DNA from: Bacillota bacterium
Lineage (GTDB): Bacteria; Bacillota; Clostridia; Acetivibrionales; Acetivibrionaceae
Direction of reading: 5' to 3'
Length of the DNA stretch: 18,955 nt
NCBI GenBank assembly: GCA_023421115.1
Contig: JAEZUI010000068.1
Location: forward strand, 1-18,955
Shown here: positions 8,489 to 16,781 of the stretch, in pieces
Position numbering within the stretch: the first letter of the stretch is position 1
Layout: the number at the start of each line of letters is the position of its first letter
Translations under genes and position numbers: made by a program
The notes under the pieces: generated by a model
The model's database searches: none
The model's input: the letters and a program-made list of their open reading frames with translations, nothing else
What the model was told of the DNA's origin: nothing

Positions 8489-9322
8489 ATGAAATTTACA
8501 AAGATGCATGGACTTGGTAATGACTATATATATGTTAACTGTTTTACGCAAAAGGTGACTAATCCCTCTGAAACAGCAAAGTTTGTGAGCGACAGGCACT
8601 TCGGAATTGGCTCGGATGGACTGGTATTGATTATGCCGTCTGAGACCTGTGATTTTAGTATGAGAATGTTTAATTCTGATGGCTCAGAAGCAGAAATGTG
8701 CGGCAATGCAATAAGATGCGTGGGTAAATATGTTTATGACAATGGTATGACTAAAAAATCGGTTATAAAAGTGGATACTTTGGCAGGAATAAAAATTCTT
8801 GATATGAAGGTTGAAGATAATAAAGTTGCAATGGTGAAGGTTGATATGGGAGAGCCTGTTTTAGAACCGTCTAAAATACCTGTCAATAGCGAAAAGGAAT
8901 TATTTATATCACAGCCTGTTATTATTGAGGGCAGAGAATTTAGAGTAACTTGTATATCCATGGGAAATCCCCATGCAGTTACTTATGTTGATGATGTTGA
9001 AAAGTTTCCCCTCGAATTTATAGGCCCCAAAATGGAAAATAACAGCCTGTTTCCTAAAAGAATTAACGCAGAATTTGTACAGGTAATAGATAGAAATACT
9101 TTGAAAATGAGAGTATGGGAAAGAGGTGCTGGGGAAACCCTTGCCTGCGGGACAGGTGCATGTGCAGTTTTAGTTTCGTCGGTACTTAATAATATCAGTA
9201 ACAGGTGTGTAGTTGTTAAGCTATTAGGAGGAGATCTGATTATTGAATGGAATGAAAAAGATAATCATGTATATATGACAGGACCTGCAACTAAGGTGTT
9301 TGATGGAGAAATACAAATTTAA
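8489..9322 (+). CDS. dapF: Diaminopimelate epimerase
   Basis: The protein has 277 residues, the usual length. It converts LL-diaminopimelate to meso-diaminopimelate in the cytoplasm, for lysine and peptidoglycan cross-bridges. The start MKFTKMHGLGNDY is typical, with an AGGAGG site 8 nt upstream. The two active-site cysteines are visible: C71 in MCGNAIRC and C220 in ACGTGACAVL. GSDGL (41-45) and FNSDGSEAEMCGN (61-73) are also standard. It has its own promoter. dapL, whose product makes its substrate, follows 163 nt downstream. Confidence 0.97.
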   Translation: MKFTKMHGLGNDYIYVNCFTQKVTNPSETAKFVSDRHFGIGSDGLVLIMPSETCDFSMRMFNSDGSEAEMCGNAIRCVGKYVYDNGMTKKSVIKVDTLAGIKILDMKVEDNKVAMVKVDMGEPVLEPSKIPVNSEKELFISQPVIIEGREFRVTCISMGNPHAVTYVDDVEKFPLEFIGPKMENNSLFPKRINAEFVQVIDRNTLKMRVWERGAGETLACGTGACAVLVSSVLNNISNRCVVVKLLGGDLIIEWNEKDNHVYMTGPATKVFDGEIQI

Positions 9323-9333
9323 AAATTACCAAA

Positions 9334-9403
9334 GCCATTTCAAAAAATGACCTATACAACATTTAGGTCACAAACCCCGTCAAATCAATTTTTTTGAAAT
9401 GGC
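9334..9403 (+). other. Structured spacer between dapF and dapL
   Basis: A 14-bp perfect inverted repeat (GCCATTTCAAAAAA at 9334-9347 with its complement at 9390-9403) encloses an inner hairpin (TGACCTA at 9348-9354 with TAGGTCA at 9364-9370) and a one-sided bulge (9371-9389). There is no T-run straight after it; the nearest, T7, begins 14 nt later at 9417. It could be a weak terminator, an RNA-processing site or a regulatory element. It resembles no riboswitch that I recognise. Confidence 0.55.
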
Positions 9404-9485
9404 AATTGACCAGTTATTTTTTTGGAATCACCTAATGCGAAATATGAACCTAAAGTTCATTATTATATAGGAAGGAAGATGATTT

Positions 9486-10721
9486 ATGGCACTTATAAAT
9501 GAAAATTATTTAAGACTTCAGGGAAGCTATCTTTTTGCAGAGATAGCAAGAAGGGTAAATAAGTATAAAGGAGAAAATCCTAATGCTAATATTATCCGTT
9601 TAGGAATCGGAGATGTTACAAGACCTTTAGCACCTGCAATAATTGAAGCTATGCACGATGCTGTTGCTGAAATGGGAAAAGCTGAAACTTTTAGGGGTTA
9701 TGGTCCGGAACAGGGGTATAGTTTCCTGATAAACAAAATTATTGAAAACGATTATACAACAAGGGGAATAACCTTAGATGAAGATGAAGTTTTTGTAAGT
9801 GACGGAGCAAAAAGCGATACAGGAAATATACAGGAGATATTCGGACTTGATAATATTATTGCAGTTACGGATCCGGTATATCCCGTTTATGTAGACAGTA
9901 ATGTTATGGCAGGCAGAACAGGAATAATTGATGACAGCGGCCGCTTTGAAAAAATTACTTATCTTCCTTGTACGGCCGGAAACAATTTTATTCCGGAATT
10001 GCCGAAAAACAGAGTTGATATGATTTATCTGTGTTTTCCTAACAATCCCACAGGAATGACTCTTTCAAAAGAGCAACTTAAGAAATGGGTAGACTACGCT
10101 AAAAACAATAAATCAATTATACTATATGATTCTGCATATGAGGCTTTTATTCGTGAGGAGGATGTCGTCCACAGTATTTATGAGATAGAAGGAGCGAAGG
10201 AAGTTGCCATAGAGTTCCGAAGTTTTTCAAAGACTGCTAGCTTTACGGGAACCCGGTGTGCGTATACTGTTGTTCCTAAAGAACTTATTGCGTATACTAA
10301 AGGCGGTGAGGCACATCAACTGAATAAACTATGGAACAGGAGACAGACTACAAAGTTTAATGGTGTTCCCTATATAATACAGCAAGCTGCAGCTGCCGTT
10401 TATACTATAGAAGGACAAAAGCAGATAAAAGAGACAATAGATTACTACATGACAAATGCATCCATAATAAGAGAAGGGCTTAAAAGTATGGGGCTTACAG
10501 TATTTGGCGGAGTAAATGCACCTTATATCTGGCTACAGACACCTAAAGGCTTGAGCTCATGGGAGTTTTTTGATAAATTATTAAATGAAGTTAACGTTGT
10601 CGGTACTCCGGGAGCAGGTTTCGGGCCGAGTGGTGAGGGGTATTTCCGGCTAACGGCTTTCGGGAGCAGGGAAAATACTGAGGAAGCAATTAGAAGACTT
10701 AAATCAAAGCTTGATATTTGA
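9486..10721 (+). CDS. dapL: LL-diaminopimelate aminotransferase
   Basis: The protein has 411 residues, the normal length for this fold-type I PLP enzyme. It transfers an amino group from glutamate to tetrahydrodipicolinate, giving LL-diaminopimelate in one step and bypassing the acylated (DapD/DapC/DapE) routes. Visible features are IRLGIGDVTRPL (37-48), GYGPEQGY (71-78), FPNNPTG (184-190), D215 in YDSAYEAF (pyridine-nitrogen contact), and the PLP lysine K249 in RSFSKTASFTGTRC. A GGAAGGA site precedes the ATG. It lies directly after dapF and ends in a strong terminator, so the pair forms a compact unit for meso-diaminopimelate. Confidence 0.96.
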   Translation: MALINENYLRLQGSYLFAEIARRVNKYKGENPNANIIRLGIGDVTRPLAPAIIEAMHDAVAEMGKAETFRGYGPEQGYSFLINKIIENDYTTRGITLDEDEVFVSDGAKSDTGNIQEIFGLDNIIAVTDPVYPVYVDSNVMAGRTGIIDDSGRFEKITYLPCTAGNNFIPELPKNRVDMIYLCFPNNPTGMTLSKEQLKKWVDYAKNNKSIILYDSAYEAFIREEDVVHSIYEIEGAKEVAIEFRSFSKTASFTGTRCAYTVVPKELIAYTKGGEAHQLNKLWNRRQTTKFNGVPYIIQQAAAAVYTIEGQKQIKETIDYYMTNASIIREGLKSMGLTVFGGVNAPYIWLQTPKGLSSWEFFDKLLNEVNVVGTPGAGFGPSGEGYFRLTAFGSRENTEEAIRRLKSKLDI

Positions 10722-11043
10722 GGAGATTCATTATTTGTAATATTAACACCATGTGATCTGTTGTTAAGAGCTTATGTAGAACAGATTTCAGAGGAAGTTT
10801 ATTTTAACGTAAAAAAGGGACTTGAGAATAGAATATCTCAGGTCCTTTTTTGCATTAAATTATTTATTGTACATATAATAATCTTATATTGAACGCTATA
10901 AAGCTTATAAATGGAGTTTCAATTGCCTTGACTTATTACCGTGATAATTAAATGTGTATTTTTAAAATTATTTTCAGGATTTAAAGATTAATAGTTGCTA
11001 TAAGGGTTGCGTAAATATAACCAAATTATAGATTGGGAGAAAT
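10722..11043. other. Intergenic region with the dapL terminator and LCP upstream region
   Basis: This 322-bp gap contains the terminator at 10811-10851 and then AT-rich DNA leading to a GGGAG site before the ATG at 11044. Possible boxes, such as TTGCTA at 10995 with TATAAC at 11016 (15-nt spacer), are too weak to name as a promoter. Confidence 0.5.
10811..10851 (+). terminator. Rho-independent terminator after dapL
   Basis: The left arm AAAAAAGGGACTTGAGA (10811-10827) pairs, with two G-U pairs, with the right arm starting TCTCAGGTCC at 10836. A T-run at 10845-10851 follows. The A-run on the left also pairs with the T-run, so it may act in both directions. Confidence 0.9.
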
Positions 11044-11952
11044 ATGAAGATAAGAAAACTTATTTTTTGGACGAGTTTAATACTTTCTATATTCTTGTTT
11101 GTACAGGGCTTATATACACTGAATTCATTTAATCAGCAGGAAATTCAGTATTATGCACAAAGTACACCGTTGAAAAAGATAAGTTACATGCCTGATGTCA
11201 CAGCTATTGACCATAGTACCAATATGCTGTTGCTAGGTTTGGATGACGAAGAATTAAGGTCTGACGTCATAGCATTAATCAATTTCAATCCAACAAAGAA
11301 AAAAATAAATATTTTATCAATAGCGAGGGACACAAGGGTTAAAACTAAAGGGAAGTACGGTAAAATAAATGCTTTGATATCAAAAGGCGGAGAAGAACTT
11401 GTTATAAGCGAGGTTGAAAAGATTACAGGCCTAAAGGTTGATTACTTTATGACTTTAAACTTTAAAGGTTTTAGAGAGATTGTTGATATAGTGGGGGGGG
11501 TAGAGATTAATGTACCAATGGATATGGATTATGATGACCCTATCCAGAAACTTCATATTCACCTAAAGGAGGGAAAACAGATTCTTGATGGAAAGAAATC
11601 TGAACAATTTGTAAGGTATAGAAAAGGAAATCACAAAGGAGAAGGCTATGAAGATGGAGATATTGGTAGGATTGAAGCACAGCAACTTTTTTTCAAAGCG
11701 TTTATAAATCAAAAGCTTAAAGCAAGATATATTCTCAAAGCAGGCAGCATATTTGCTGTCCTTAAGGAAAATATGAGGACAAATATTGAAATAGCTGATA
11801 TTGAATTCTTTGTTAGGCAAGTTAATAATATTAAAGTAAATGAGATTAAGACCTTTACACTTCCTGGGGAATCAGTGTATAAAAATGGTATTTGGTACTA
11901 TATCCACAATGAAAAGAAATCTAATAAGCTAATTGAAGCTAATTTTTATTAA
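11044..11952 (+). CDS. LytR-CpsA-Psr (LCP) family cell-wall glycopolymer ligase
   Basis: The protein has 302 residues, with a signal-anchor helix at 5-25 and an extracellular LCP domain at about 58-230. LCP enzymes transfer polyprenyl-linked teichoic acids, capsules or other glycans to peptidoglycan outside the membrane. Motifs seen: NMLLLGLD (60-67) followed by RSDVIAL, SIARDTRV (92-99) with the Arg/Asp that bind Mg-pyrophosphate, the KINA stretch (107-110), ITGLKVDYFMTLNF (127-140), IVGGVEINVP (149-158) and YEDGDIGRIEAQQ (202-214). There is no LytR_C domain, so it is a short form. A run of eight G residues (11493-11500) lies inside the IVGGV codons. It stands alone between a terminator and the DUF457 gene. 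The particular polymer is unknown. Confidence 0.92.
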   Translation: MKIRKLIFWTSLILSIFLFVQGLYTLNSFNQQEIQYYAQSTPLKKISYMPDVTAIDHSTNMLLLGLDDEELRSDVIALINFNPTKKKINILSIARDTRVKTKGKYGKINALISKGGEELVISEVEKITGLKVDYFMTLNFKGFREIVDIVGGVEINVPMDMDYDDPIQKLHIHLKEGKQILDGKKSEQFVRYRKGNHKGEGYEDGDIGRIEAQQLFFKAFINQKLKARYILKAGSIFAVLKENMRTNIEIADIEFFVRQVNNIKVNEIKTFTLPGESVYKNGIWYYIHNEKKSNKLIEANFY

Positions 11953-12188
11953 AAATAAAATAGAGAAAAAAATGGTACATATTACTCATGACTGAAAAAA
12001 TTAAAAATGATATAATATTTTTTATGAACGCAAAGAGATGATAAGATTAGAACTAAGAAATAACAGGTCAATTGCTCTTTATACTACTTTGATTGAAGCT
12101 TCCGCTGGGGTATGTTTATTTGGTTATTTTAAAACGGGCTAATGTAATCACTTCTAAGAAATAATTCAAAAAATGGGAGGGTGTTTGA

Positions 12189-13169
12189 ATGGATCCCATA
12201 ACTCATGGAGTTATTGGAGCTGCTGTCGCAAAGATTACCGGGAATGAAATATCCATTTATGACGCAGCTACTGTAAGTATGGTAATTGGATCGATTTTTC
12301 CAGATGTTGATATTGTTTTTCAAAAATGGGGCGATTATGCCTACTTAAAAAACCATAGAGGTCTTACCCATTCGTTATTGGGGCTTATTGCTTCGGCCGG
12401 TTTTATATCTGCCGTGTTAAGCATTATTTATAGGACTTCGAGCATATACGAACTTTTTTTATGGTCTTTGTTAGGTGGAGTGGCCCACTCAGGATTTGAC
12501 TTGTTAAACTCATATGGAGCAAAGCTGCTGTGGCCCTTTTGCAATAAAAAATTTTCTCTAGGGATTTTAAATTCTTTTGATCCTTTATTCCTTACAGCAC
12601 TGGTGGGATGTATAATTTCTCCTCCTTGGTTTAGGAATTTTTCTATTATGCTATTTATTTCATATATTATGCTGAGAGTCTTAATGAAACGTCTTGTTTC
12701 AAACGATATTCATAAAAATTTTAGTGGAAAATGCGAAAAATTAAGTTTACTACCTTCGGTGACAGGACTTTTTAGATGGCATTTCATATTAGAAGAGTCG
12801 GGAAGGAATGTTGTCGGAGAAAAGAATATATTAAAGCAAAAGATAAAAATATTTAAGGAGCTTGACAAAATAGAGGAAGAAGTTCTTAGAAAGGTTAACT
12901 TTTCTTATGTAGGCAAGTTCTTTAGCGAATTTACACCGGTTCCACATGTATTATGCGAGAATATAGGTAATGTGACTAGATACATTTTTATTGATATGAG
13001 ATATTATATGAGGGATAGTTTTTTACACCATGCAATTCTTGAGATGGATGAGGACGACAATGTAGTTAATGCCAGCTTTAATCCCTATTCAATGCATCGA
13101 ATTAGTGCGATTCCAAACCCTGATTTAAGTAGGAACAACACATTTTTTGCTAGATTGGTGAGAATGTGA
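12189..13169 (+). CDS. Membrane-bound metal-dependent hydrolase, YdjM/DUF457 family
   Basis: The protein has 326 residues; a GGGAGGGTG site precedes the ATG. The N-terminal half is membrane-embedded and carries the family's metal-binding pattern: MDPITHG with H6, IFPDVDIVF (36-44) with D39 and D41, and NHRGLTHS (55-62) with H56 and H61. Helices run at about 62-80, 83-100, 135-150 and 155-170. Residues about 180-326 are hydrophilic, with a Lys/Glu-rich helix (202-225), and are an extension compared with short YdjM proteins. Relatives have been linked to membrane or wall lipid stress, but the reaction is not established. A TATAAT at 12011-12016 upstream could be its -10 box; no convincing -35 accompanies it. 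Confidence 0.83.
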   Translation: MDPITHGVIGAAVAKITGNEISIYDAATVSMVIGSIFPDVDIVFQKWGDYAYLKNHRGLTHSLLGLIASAGFISAVLSIIYRTSSIYELFLWSLLGGVAHSGFDLLNSYGAKLLWPFCNKKFSLGILNSFDPLFLTALVGCIISPPWFRNFSIMLFISYIMLRVLMKRLVSNDIHKNFSGKCEKLSLLPSVTGLFRWHFILEESGRNVVGEKNILKQKIKIFKELDKIEEEVLRKVNFSYVGKFFSEFTPVPHVLCENIGNVTRYIFIDMRYYMRDSFLHHAILEMDEDDNVVNASFNPYSMHRISAIPNPDLSRNNTFFARLVRM

Positions 13170-13624
13170 TTTTCGATTTTTTATATCGCGATTCAATTTC
13201 CTTGATTTATTATCTTGAAAAATGAGTGAATGACTTTTCAGTTTTGTTGCTTTATATTATAATAGAAAACTAAGGGACTTTAAAAAAACGCCTCTGACAT
13301 TTTCTCTTCAAGTGCTTTTAACATTATGGATTTCTATTCGTTATAATGTTAAACTGTACTTTGGCTGTTTGTGTAACGTTCTAAAAGTAAATTTTAGATT
13401 CGGGGCGCAGGAGCTATGGGAAAAGGAGGCTTTGTTATTTTTATGGCTATTAAAGATATATACTATAGATGAAAAACTCTAAAACTAAATTCTAAAGGAA
13501 GTTTTTCATCTAAATTAGATAACGTTTAAGTGCTATATAAATTTAACTTTAGTGTACGTTATCTATATTTCTAAAATAGAGTGGGTATTCAAATTTGCAA
13601 GTTTTTTAAAGAAGAGGTGGACCA
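13170..13624 (+). promoter_or_regulatory. Hairpin-rich leader region upstream of the HgdB-like gene
   Basis: This 455-bp non-coding stretch holds a possible promoter (TTTTCA at 13235-13240, 17 nt, TATAAT at 13258-13263) and then four inverted repeats: TTTAACATTAT (13317-13327) with 13343-13353; TCTAAAA (13380-13386) with 13392-13398; AGATGAAAAACT (13467-13478) with 13500-13511; and AGATAACGT (13517-13525) with 13556-13564. Between the second and third lies a G-rich patch (13401-13430). None has a clean T-run. I do not recognise a named riboswitch class. The arrangement suggests a structured 5' leader or a small RNA of about 350 nt. Confidence 0.5.
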
Positions 13625-14608
13625 TTGAAAAGTATTGGATTTACAACAAGTATACCGGTGGAAATAATATATGGTGCAGGTCTTAGACCAGTGGACTTAA
13701 ATAATATTTTTATAACCGATAAAAATGCTGTGAGGCTTATTGAGGAAGCTGAAAATGAAGGTTTTCCGAGAAATACATGTGCTTGGATAAAGGGAATATA
13801 TTCTGCAGTGCTAAACTCAAAGGACATTGATACTGTTATTAGTGTAGTAGAAGGTGATTGTTCTAATGCTAGGGCACTTTCAGAGGTTCTTAATTTGAAA
13901 GGTATAAAGTGTATTCCCTTTTCGTATCCGAATTCTAAGAGCTATGACGCTTTAAAATCGGAGATGGAAAAGTTATGTCATGCGTTTGATACCGATTTTG
14001 AGCAGGCCCATAAATTAAAGAAGCAATTGGATCAGATAAGGAAACGTCTTATATATGTGGACGAATTGACTTGGAAGCATAACAAGGTGTCGGGCTTTGA
14101 GAATCATATATGGCAGGTTTCGAGCAGTGACTTTGATGGTGATTATAGAGTTTTTGGTGAAAAGCTCGAGCAGGAGATTGCTGTTATGGAGAAGAGGGGA
14201 ACACGTTCAGAAAAGGTCAGACTTGGGTACATTGGTGTTCCTCCCATAAATAGTGACTTGTATGAGCTTGTTGAAACTATGGATGCTAGAATTGTTTACA
14301 ATGAAGTTCAAAGACAGTTTACCATGTCTGATGGAATAGAGATTGACGACCTTGTTGAGGTTTATAGAATTTTTACTTATCCCTATGATTTATATGGGAG
14401 AATTCGCGACATAAGGACTGAGATTGAGAAAAGGGGAATAGATGGAATTATTCACTACACTCAAGCTTTTTGTTTTAGAGGCATAGAGGATATTGTTATA
14501 AGAAAAGAATTGAAGGTGCCGATCCTTACTCTCGAGGGTGACCGTCCCGGAACTTTAGATTCAAGGAGTAAACTCAGGATAGAGTCATTTATTGATATGT
14601 TGGCATAA
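13625..14608 (+). CDS. HgdB-like 2-hydroxyacyl-CoA dehydratase D-component family Fe-S protein
   Basis: The protein has 327 residues and starts at a TTG, chosen because AGAGGTGG lies 5 nt upstream and no earlier in-frame start has a ribosome site. It belongs to the family of HgdA/HgdB, benzoyl-CoA reductase BcrB/BcrC and double-cubane cluster proteins. The three cysteines expected to hold the cluster are C52 (NTCAWIKG), C79 (EGDCSNA) and C283 (QAFCFRG), followed by the family ending ILTLEGDRPGTLDSR (300-314). It is shorter than the catalytic dehydratase subunits (roughly 370-430 residues) and has no second dehydratase subunit beside it. Its ATP-dependent activator follows 63 nt downstream. 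The substrate is unknown; a small-molecule reduction, as in double-cubane proteins, is possible. Cluster binding is inferred from the cysteines. Confidence 0.82.
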   Translation: MKSIGFTTSIPVEIIYGAGLRPVDLNNIFITDKNAVRLIEEAENEGFPRNTCAWIKGIYSAVLNSKDIDTVISVVEGDCSNARALSEVLNLKGIKCIPFSYPNSKSYDALKSEMEKLCHAFDTDFEQAHKLKKQLDQIRKRLIYVDELTWKHNKVSGFENHIWQVSSSDFDGDYRVFGEKLEQEIAVMEKRGTRSEKVRLGYIGVPPINSDLYELVETMDARIVYNEVQRQFTMSDGIEIDDLVEVYRIFTYPYDLYGRIRDIRTEIEKRGIDGIIHYTQAFCFRGIEDIVIRKELKVPILTLEGDRPGTLDSRSKLRIESFIDMLA

Positions 14609-14671
14609 GATGAATTTTTAATGCGTATAGCCTTATTGGTTTGCATTATGGAAATTGTAAGGTGGTGTGAT

Positions 14672-15442
14672 ATGAGAATATTAGGCATTGATTTAGGAAG
14701 TAGGGCTGTTAAAGTTGCGGTTTTTGAAGATAATAAGTTTTTTTATACAAAGATTTATGATACGGCAACTTTTTATAGAGATTATTGCAAAAATGAGAAT
14801 AATACAATTAAAGTTGACCTTAGCAAACTTGAGATTGATAATATCGAAAAAGTAATAAGTACCGGCTATGGCAGAAATAATATTAATGTAAGTAATGCCG
14901 AAATTATTACCGAGTTGAAAGCACATACCTTTGGTGCACTGTGGCAAACAGGTCTGACGGATTTTACGCTTCTTGACATAGGTGGACAGGATAGCAAGGT
15001 GATATCGGTAAAAAGTAGCAGAATGGTGGATATGGTTTTAAATGATAAGTGTGCTGCTTCCTGTGGGAGGTATCTTGAGAATATGGCCAATGTAATTGGT
15101 ATAAGTATAGAGGAAATGAAAAAACACTATAATGATCCTGTAGAACTAAGCTCAACTTGTGCTGTGTTTGGTGAATCGGAGCTCATCGGGAGAATTTCTG
15201 AAGGTTATAGACAAGAGCAGCTGGCAGCAGGAGTGAATTATTCGTTATATAAAAGGATAAAGCCTATAATTGCAAGATTTCCTGCGCAGCACCTTATACT
15301 GACAGGTGGAGTTGCAAATAATGAAGCTCTCAGGCATTTTATTAGATCGGATCTTGGTTGGGGTGATATAGTAGTACCTGAGAACCCTCAGTTTAATGGT
15401 GCAATTGGCTGTTGTGCCTATTACTTGAAAGGTATTATATAA
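14672..15442 (+). CDS. HgdC-like ATP-dependent activator (BadF/BadG/BcrA/BcrD family)
   Basis: The protein has 256 residues from the ATG at 14672, with a GGTGGTG site just upstream; the frame opens 17 codons earlier, but family alignment begins at MRILGIDLGS. It has the ASKHA ATPase fold: phosphate-1 loop DLGSRAVKV (7-15), STGYGR (63-68), ITELKAH (79-85), phosphate-2 loop LLDIGGQDSKVI (100-111) and adenosine motif LTGGVANNEALR (210-221). The cysteines that bridge the dimer's [4Fe-4S] cluster in HgdC are C127 (NDKCAASCGR) and C163 (SSTCAVFGESE). Such activators hydrolyse ATP to drive one low-potential electron into the partner protein, here most likely the HgdB-like product just upstream. The electron donor would be a ferredoxin or flavodoxin encoded elsewhere. 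Confidence 0.92.
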   Translation: MRILGIDLGSRAVKVAVFEDNKFFYTKIYDTATFYRDYCKNENNTIKVDLSKLEIDNIEKVISTGYGRNNINVSNAEIITELKAHTFGALWQTGLTDFTLLDIGGQDSKVISVKSSRMVDMVLNDKCAASCGRYLENMANVIGISIEEMKKHYNDPVELSSTCAVFGESELIGRISEGYRQEQLAAGVNYSLYKRIKPIIARFPAQHLILTGGVANNEALRHFIRSDLGWGDIVVPENPQFNGAIGCCAYYLKGII

Positions 15443-15459
15443 ATATAGTAAATTATTCT

Positions 15460-15488
15460 TTGATAAAGCTTATATATATTGTTATACT
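15460..15488 (+). promoter_or_regulatory. Sigma-A promoter for queC
   Basis: TTGATA (15460-15465) and TATACT (15483-15488) are separated by 17 nt. A leader of about 40 nt would precede the ATG at 15535. The queuosine genes can therefore be expressed apart from the HgdB/HgdC-like pair. I see no preQ1 riboswitch in this leader. Confidence 0.7.
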
Positions 15489-15534
15489 TATATATGTTGA
15501 GTTTGGGATAAGTAAAATAGGGAGGCTGGCAATT

Positions 15535-16197
15535 ATGAGTAGAGCAGTTGTTCTTCTTTCGGGTGGTCTTGATAGTACTACGTGTTTATCTGTAGCATTA
15601 GCAAAAGGTTATGAGGTTTATCCCCTATCCTTTGAGTATGGACAGCGCCACAAGAAGGAACTCGATTGCGTCAAGCAAGTTGTAAAGTATTATAAAATAA
15701 AGAGCCACAAATTGATTCATATCGACAATGTAGGTGGGAGCGCATTAACCGATTCGAGCATTGAGGTGCCTGAATACAAGGGGTTGCCAAACATACCTGT
15801 GACTTATGTACCTGCTAGAAATATCATATTTTTAAGTTATGCGGTGGGATATGCGGAAGCGATAGATGCAGATGCAATTTATATAGGAGTAAATGCTATA
15901 GATTATAGCGGTTACCCTGACTGTAGACCTGAATTTATAGAAGCCTTTGAGAAAATGATAAAGGTTGGAACTAAAAGAGGTGTAAACGGTAGGCCGATAA
16001 AGGTTGAAACTCCGCTGATAAGTCTTAGCAAAGCGGAAATTATTCAGCTCGCATGCGAAAATAAAGCACCTCTTCATTTGACAACCAGTTGTTATAAGGG
16101 TGGGGATAAGGCTTGTGGGGTTTGTGATAGCTGCGTTTTAAGGCTTAAAGGCTTTAAAGATGCTGGTATTGTAGATCCGATAGAATATTTAGATTGA
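15535..16197 (+). CDS. queC: 7-cyano-7-deazaguanine (preQ0) synthase
   Basis: The protein has 220 residues from the ATG at 15535, which follows GGGAGG; a longer 41-codon extension is rejected because it overlaps the upstream gene and lacks similarity. QueC uses ATP and ammonia to turn 7-carboxy-7-deazaguanine into preQ0, the precursor of queuosine in tRNA. The PP-loop SGGLDST is at 9-15, FEYGQRHKKEL at 33-43 and VPARN at 92-96. Four zinc cysteines lie near the C-terminus (C186, C194, C197, C200). It is followed after 40 nt by queD and then by queE, in a queC-queD-queE order. Confidence 0.97.
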   Translation: MSRAVVLLSGGLDSTTCLSVALAKGYEVYPLSFEYGQRHKKELDCVKQVVKYYKIKSHKLIHIDNVGGSALTDSSIEVPEYKGLPNIPVTYVPARNIIFLSYAVGYAEAIDADAIYIGVNAIDYSGYPDCRPEFIEAFEKMIKVGTKRGVNGRPIKVETPLISLSKAEIIQLACENKAPLHLTTSCYKGGDKACGVCDSCVLRLKGFKDAGIVDPIEYLD

Positions 16198-16237
16198 TTT
16201 TTAGAAGTTACCTAACCTAATTGAAAGGAACGGATTT

Positions 16238-16624
16238 ATGAAAATTGCAAAAATAAGTATAACCAAGGTATTTACATTTGACTGTGCACATCATTTAAAT
16301 GATTATCCGGGCAAATGTAAAAATATTCACGGTCATACATATAAACTTGAAGTTACCTTAAAAGGTATGCCGGATAAAAGTGGATTAGTTATGGATTTCC
16401 ATGATTTAAATGACATTGTGGAAAACGAAATACTGACTCAAATTGATCATAAATATCTCAATGATATATTGGATTTTAATCCAACATGTGAAATGCTCGG
16501 TTTGTGGATTTGGGATCAACTTTTGAAGAGATTAGAAGGTTTGGAATGCAGTTTAGAGAAAGTAGTACTTTGGGAGACTCCTACAAGCTATATAACAATA
16601 GATGCTAAAGATATGGTTGACTAA
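16238..16624 (+). CDS. queD: 6-carboxy-5,6,7,8-tetrahydropterin synthase
   Basis: The protein has 128 residues, the standard length. QueD converts 7,8-dihydroneopterin triphosphate to 6-carboxytetrahydropterin, the first step specific to 7-deazaguanine synthesis, in the cytoplasm. Zinc ligands are H18 (FDCAHHL) and H31 and H33 (IHGHTY); the catalytic cysteine is C27 (PGKCKN); DHKYLND (70-76) supplies the general-base His, and WETPTSY (112-118) holds the substrate-binding Glu. A GAAAGGAA site precedes the ATG. It lies 40 nt after queC and probably shares its transcript. Confidence 0.96.
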   Translation: MKIAKISITKVFTFDCAHHLNDYPGKCKNIHGHTYKLEVTLKGMPDKSGLVMDFHDLNDIVENEILTQIDHKYLNDILDFNPTCEMLGLWIWDQLLKRLEGLECSLEKVVLWETPTSYITIDAKDMVD

Positions 16625-16781
16625 GCAGCCTCAAGAAATAACCTATTTAACATTGTTGTGTTGAAATCAGGTTTGCATTTTGCGTTACAAAGCTTAAATT
16701 CTACTTAAAACAAACAAGGTCCTGATGTGAAGATTTAGATGGAGTTATATTTTAAGTATTCCATATTGAAGGGTGAAATAG

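Noticed and set aside
8303..8599. Minus-strand open frame overlapping the start of dapF
   Set aside because: It is antisense to dapF, ends inside the divergent promoter region and shows no family signature.
12038..12142. Small 34-codon frame (MIRLELRNNR...) upstream of the DUF457 gene
   Set aside because: It has no properly spaced ribosome site and no recognisable motif. It follows a TATAAT at 12011-12016 that could as well serve the downstream gene.
13264..13280. AAAACTAAGGG resembling the 3' end of a preQ1-I riboswitch
   Set aside because: The required upstream hairpin with its conserved loop is absent, and the motif lies next to the presumed -10 box. It also precedes the HgdB-like gene, not a queuosine gene.
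16625..16781. Possible preQ1 riboswitch or promoter between queD and queE
   Set aside because: Only a weak pair ATCAGG (16666-16671) with CCTGAT (16721-16726) is seen. No aptamer pattern, promoter boxes or terminator could be supported.
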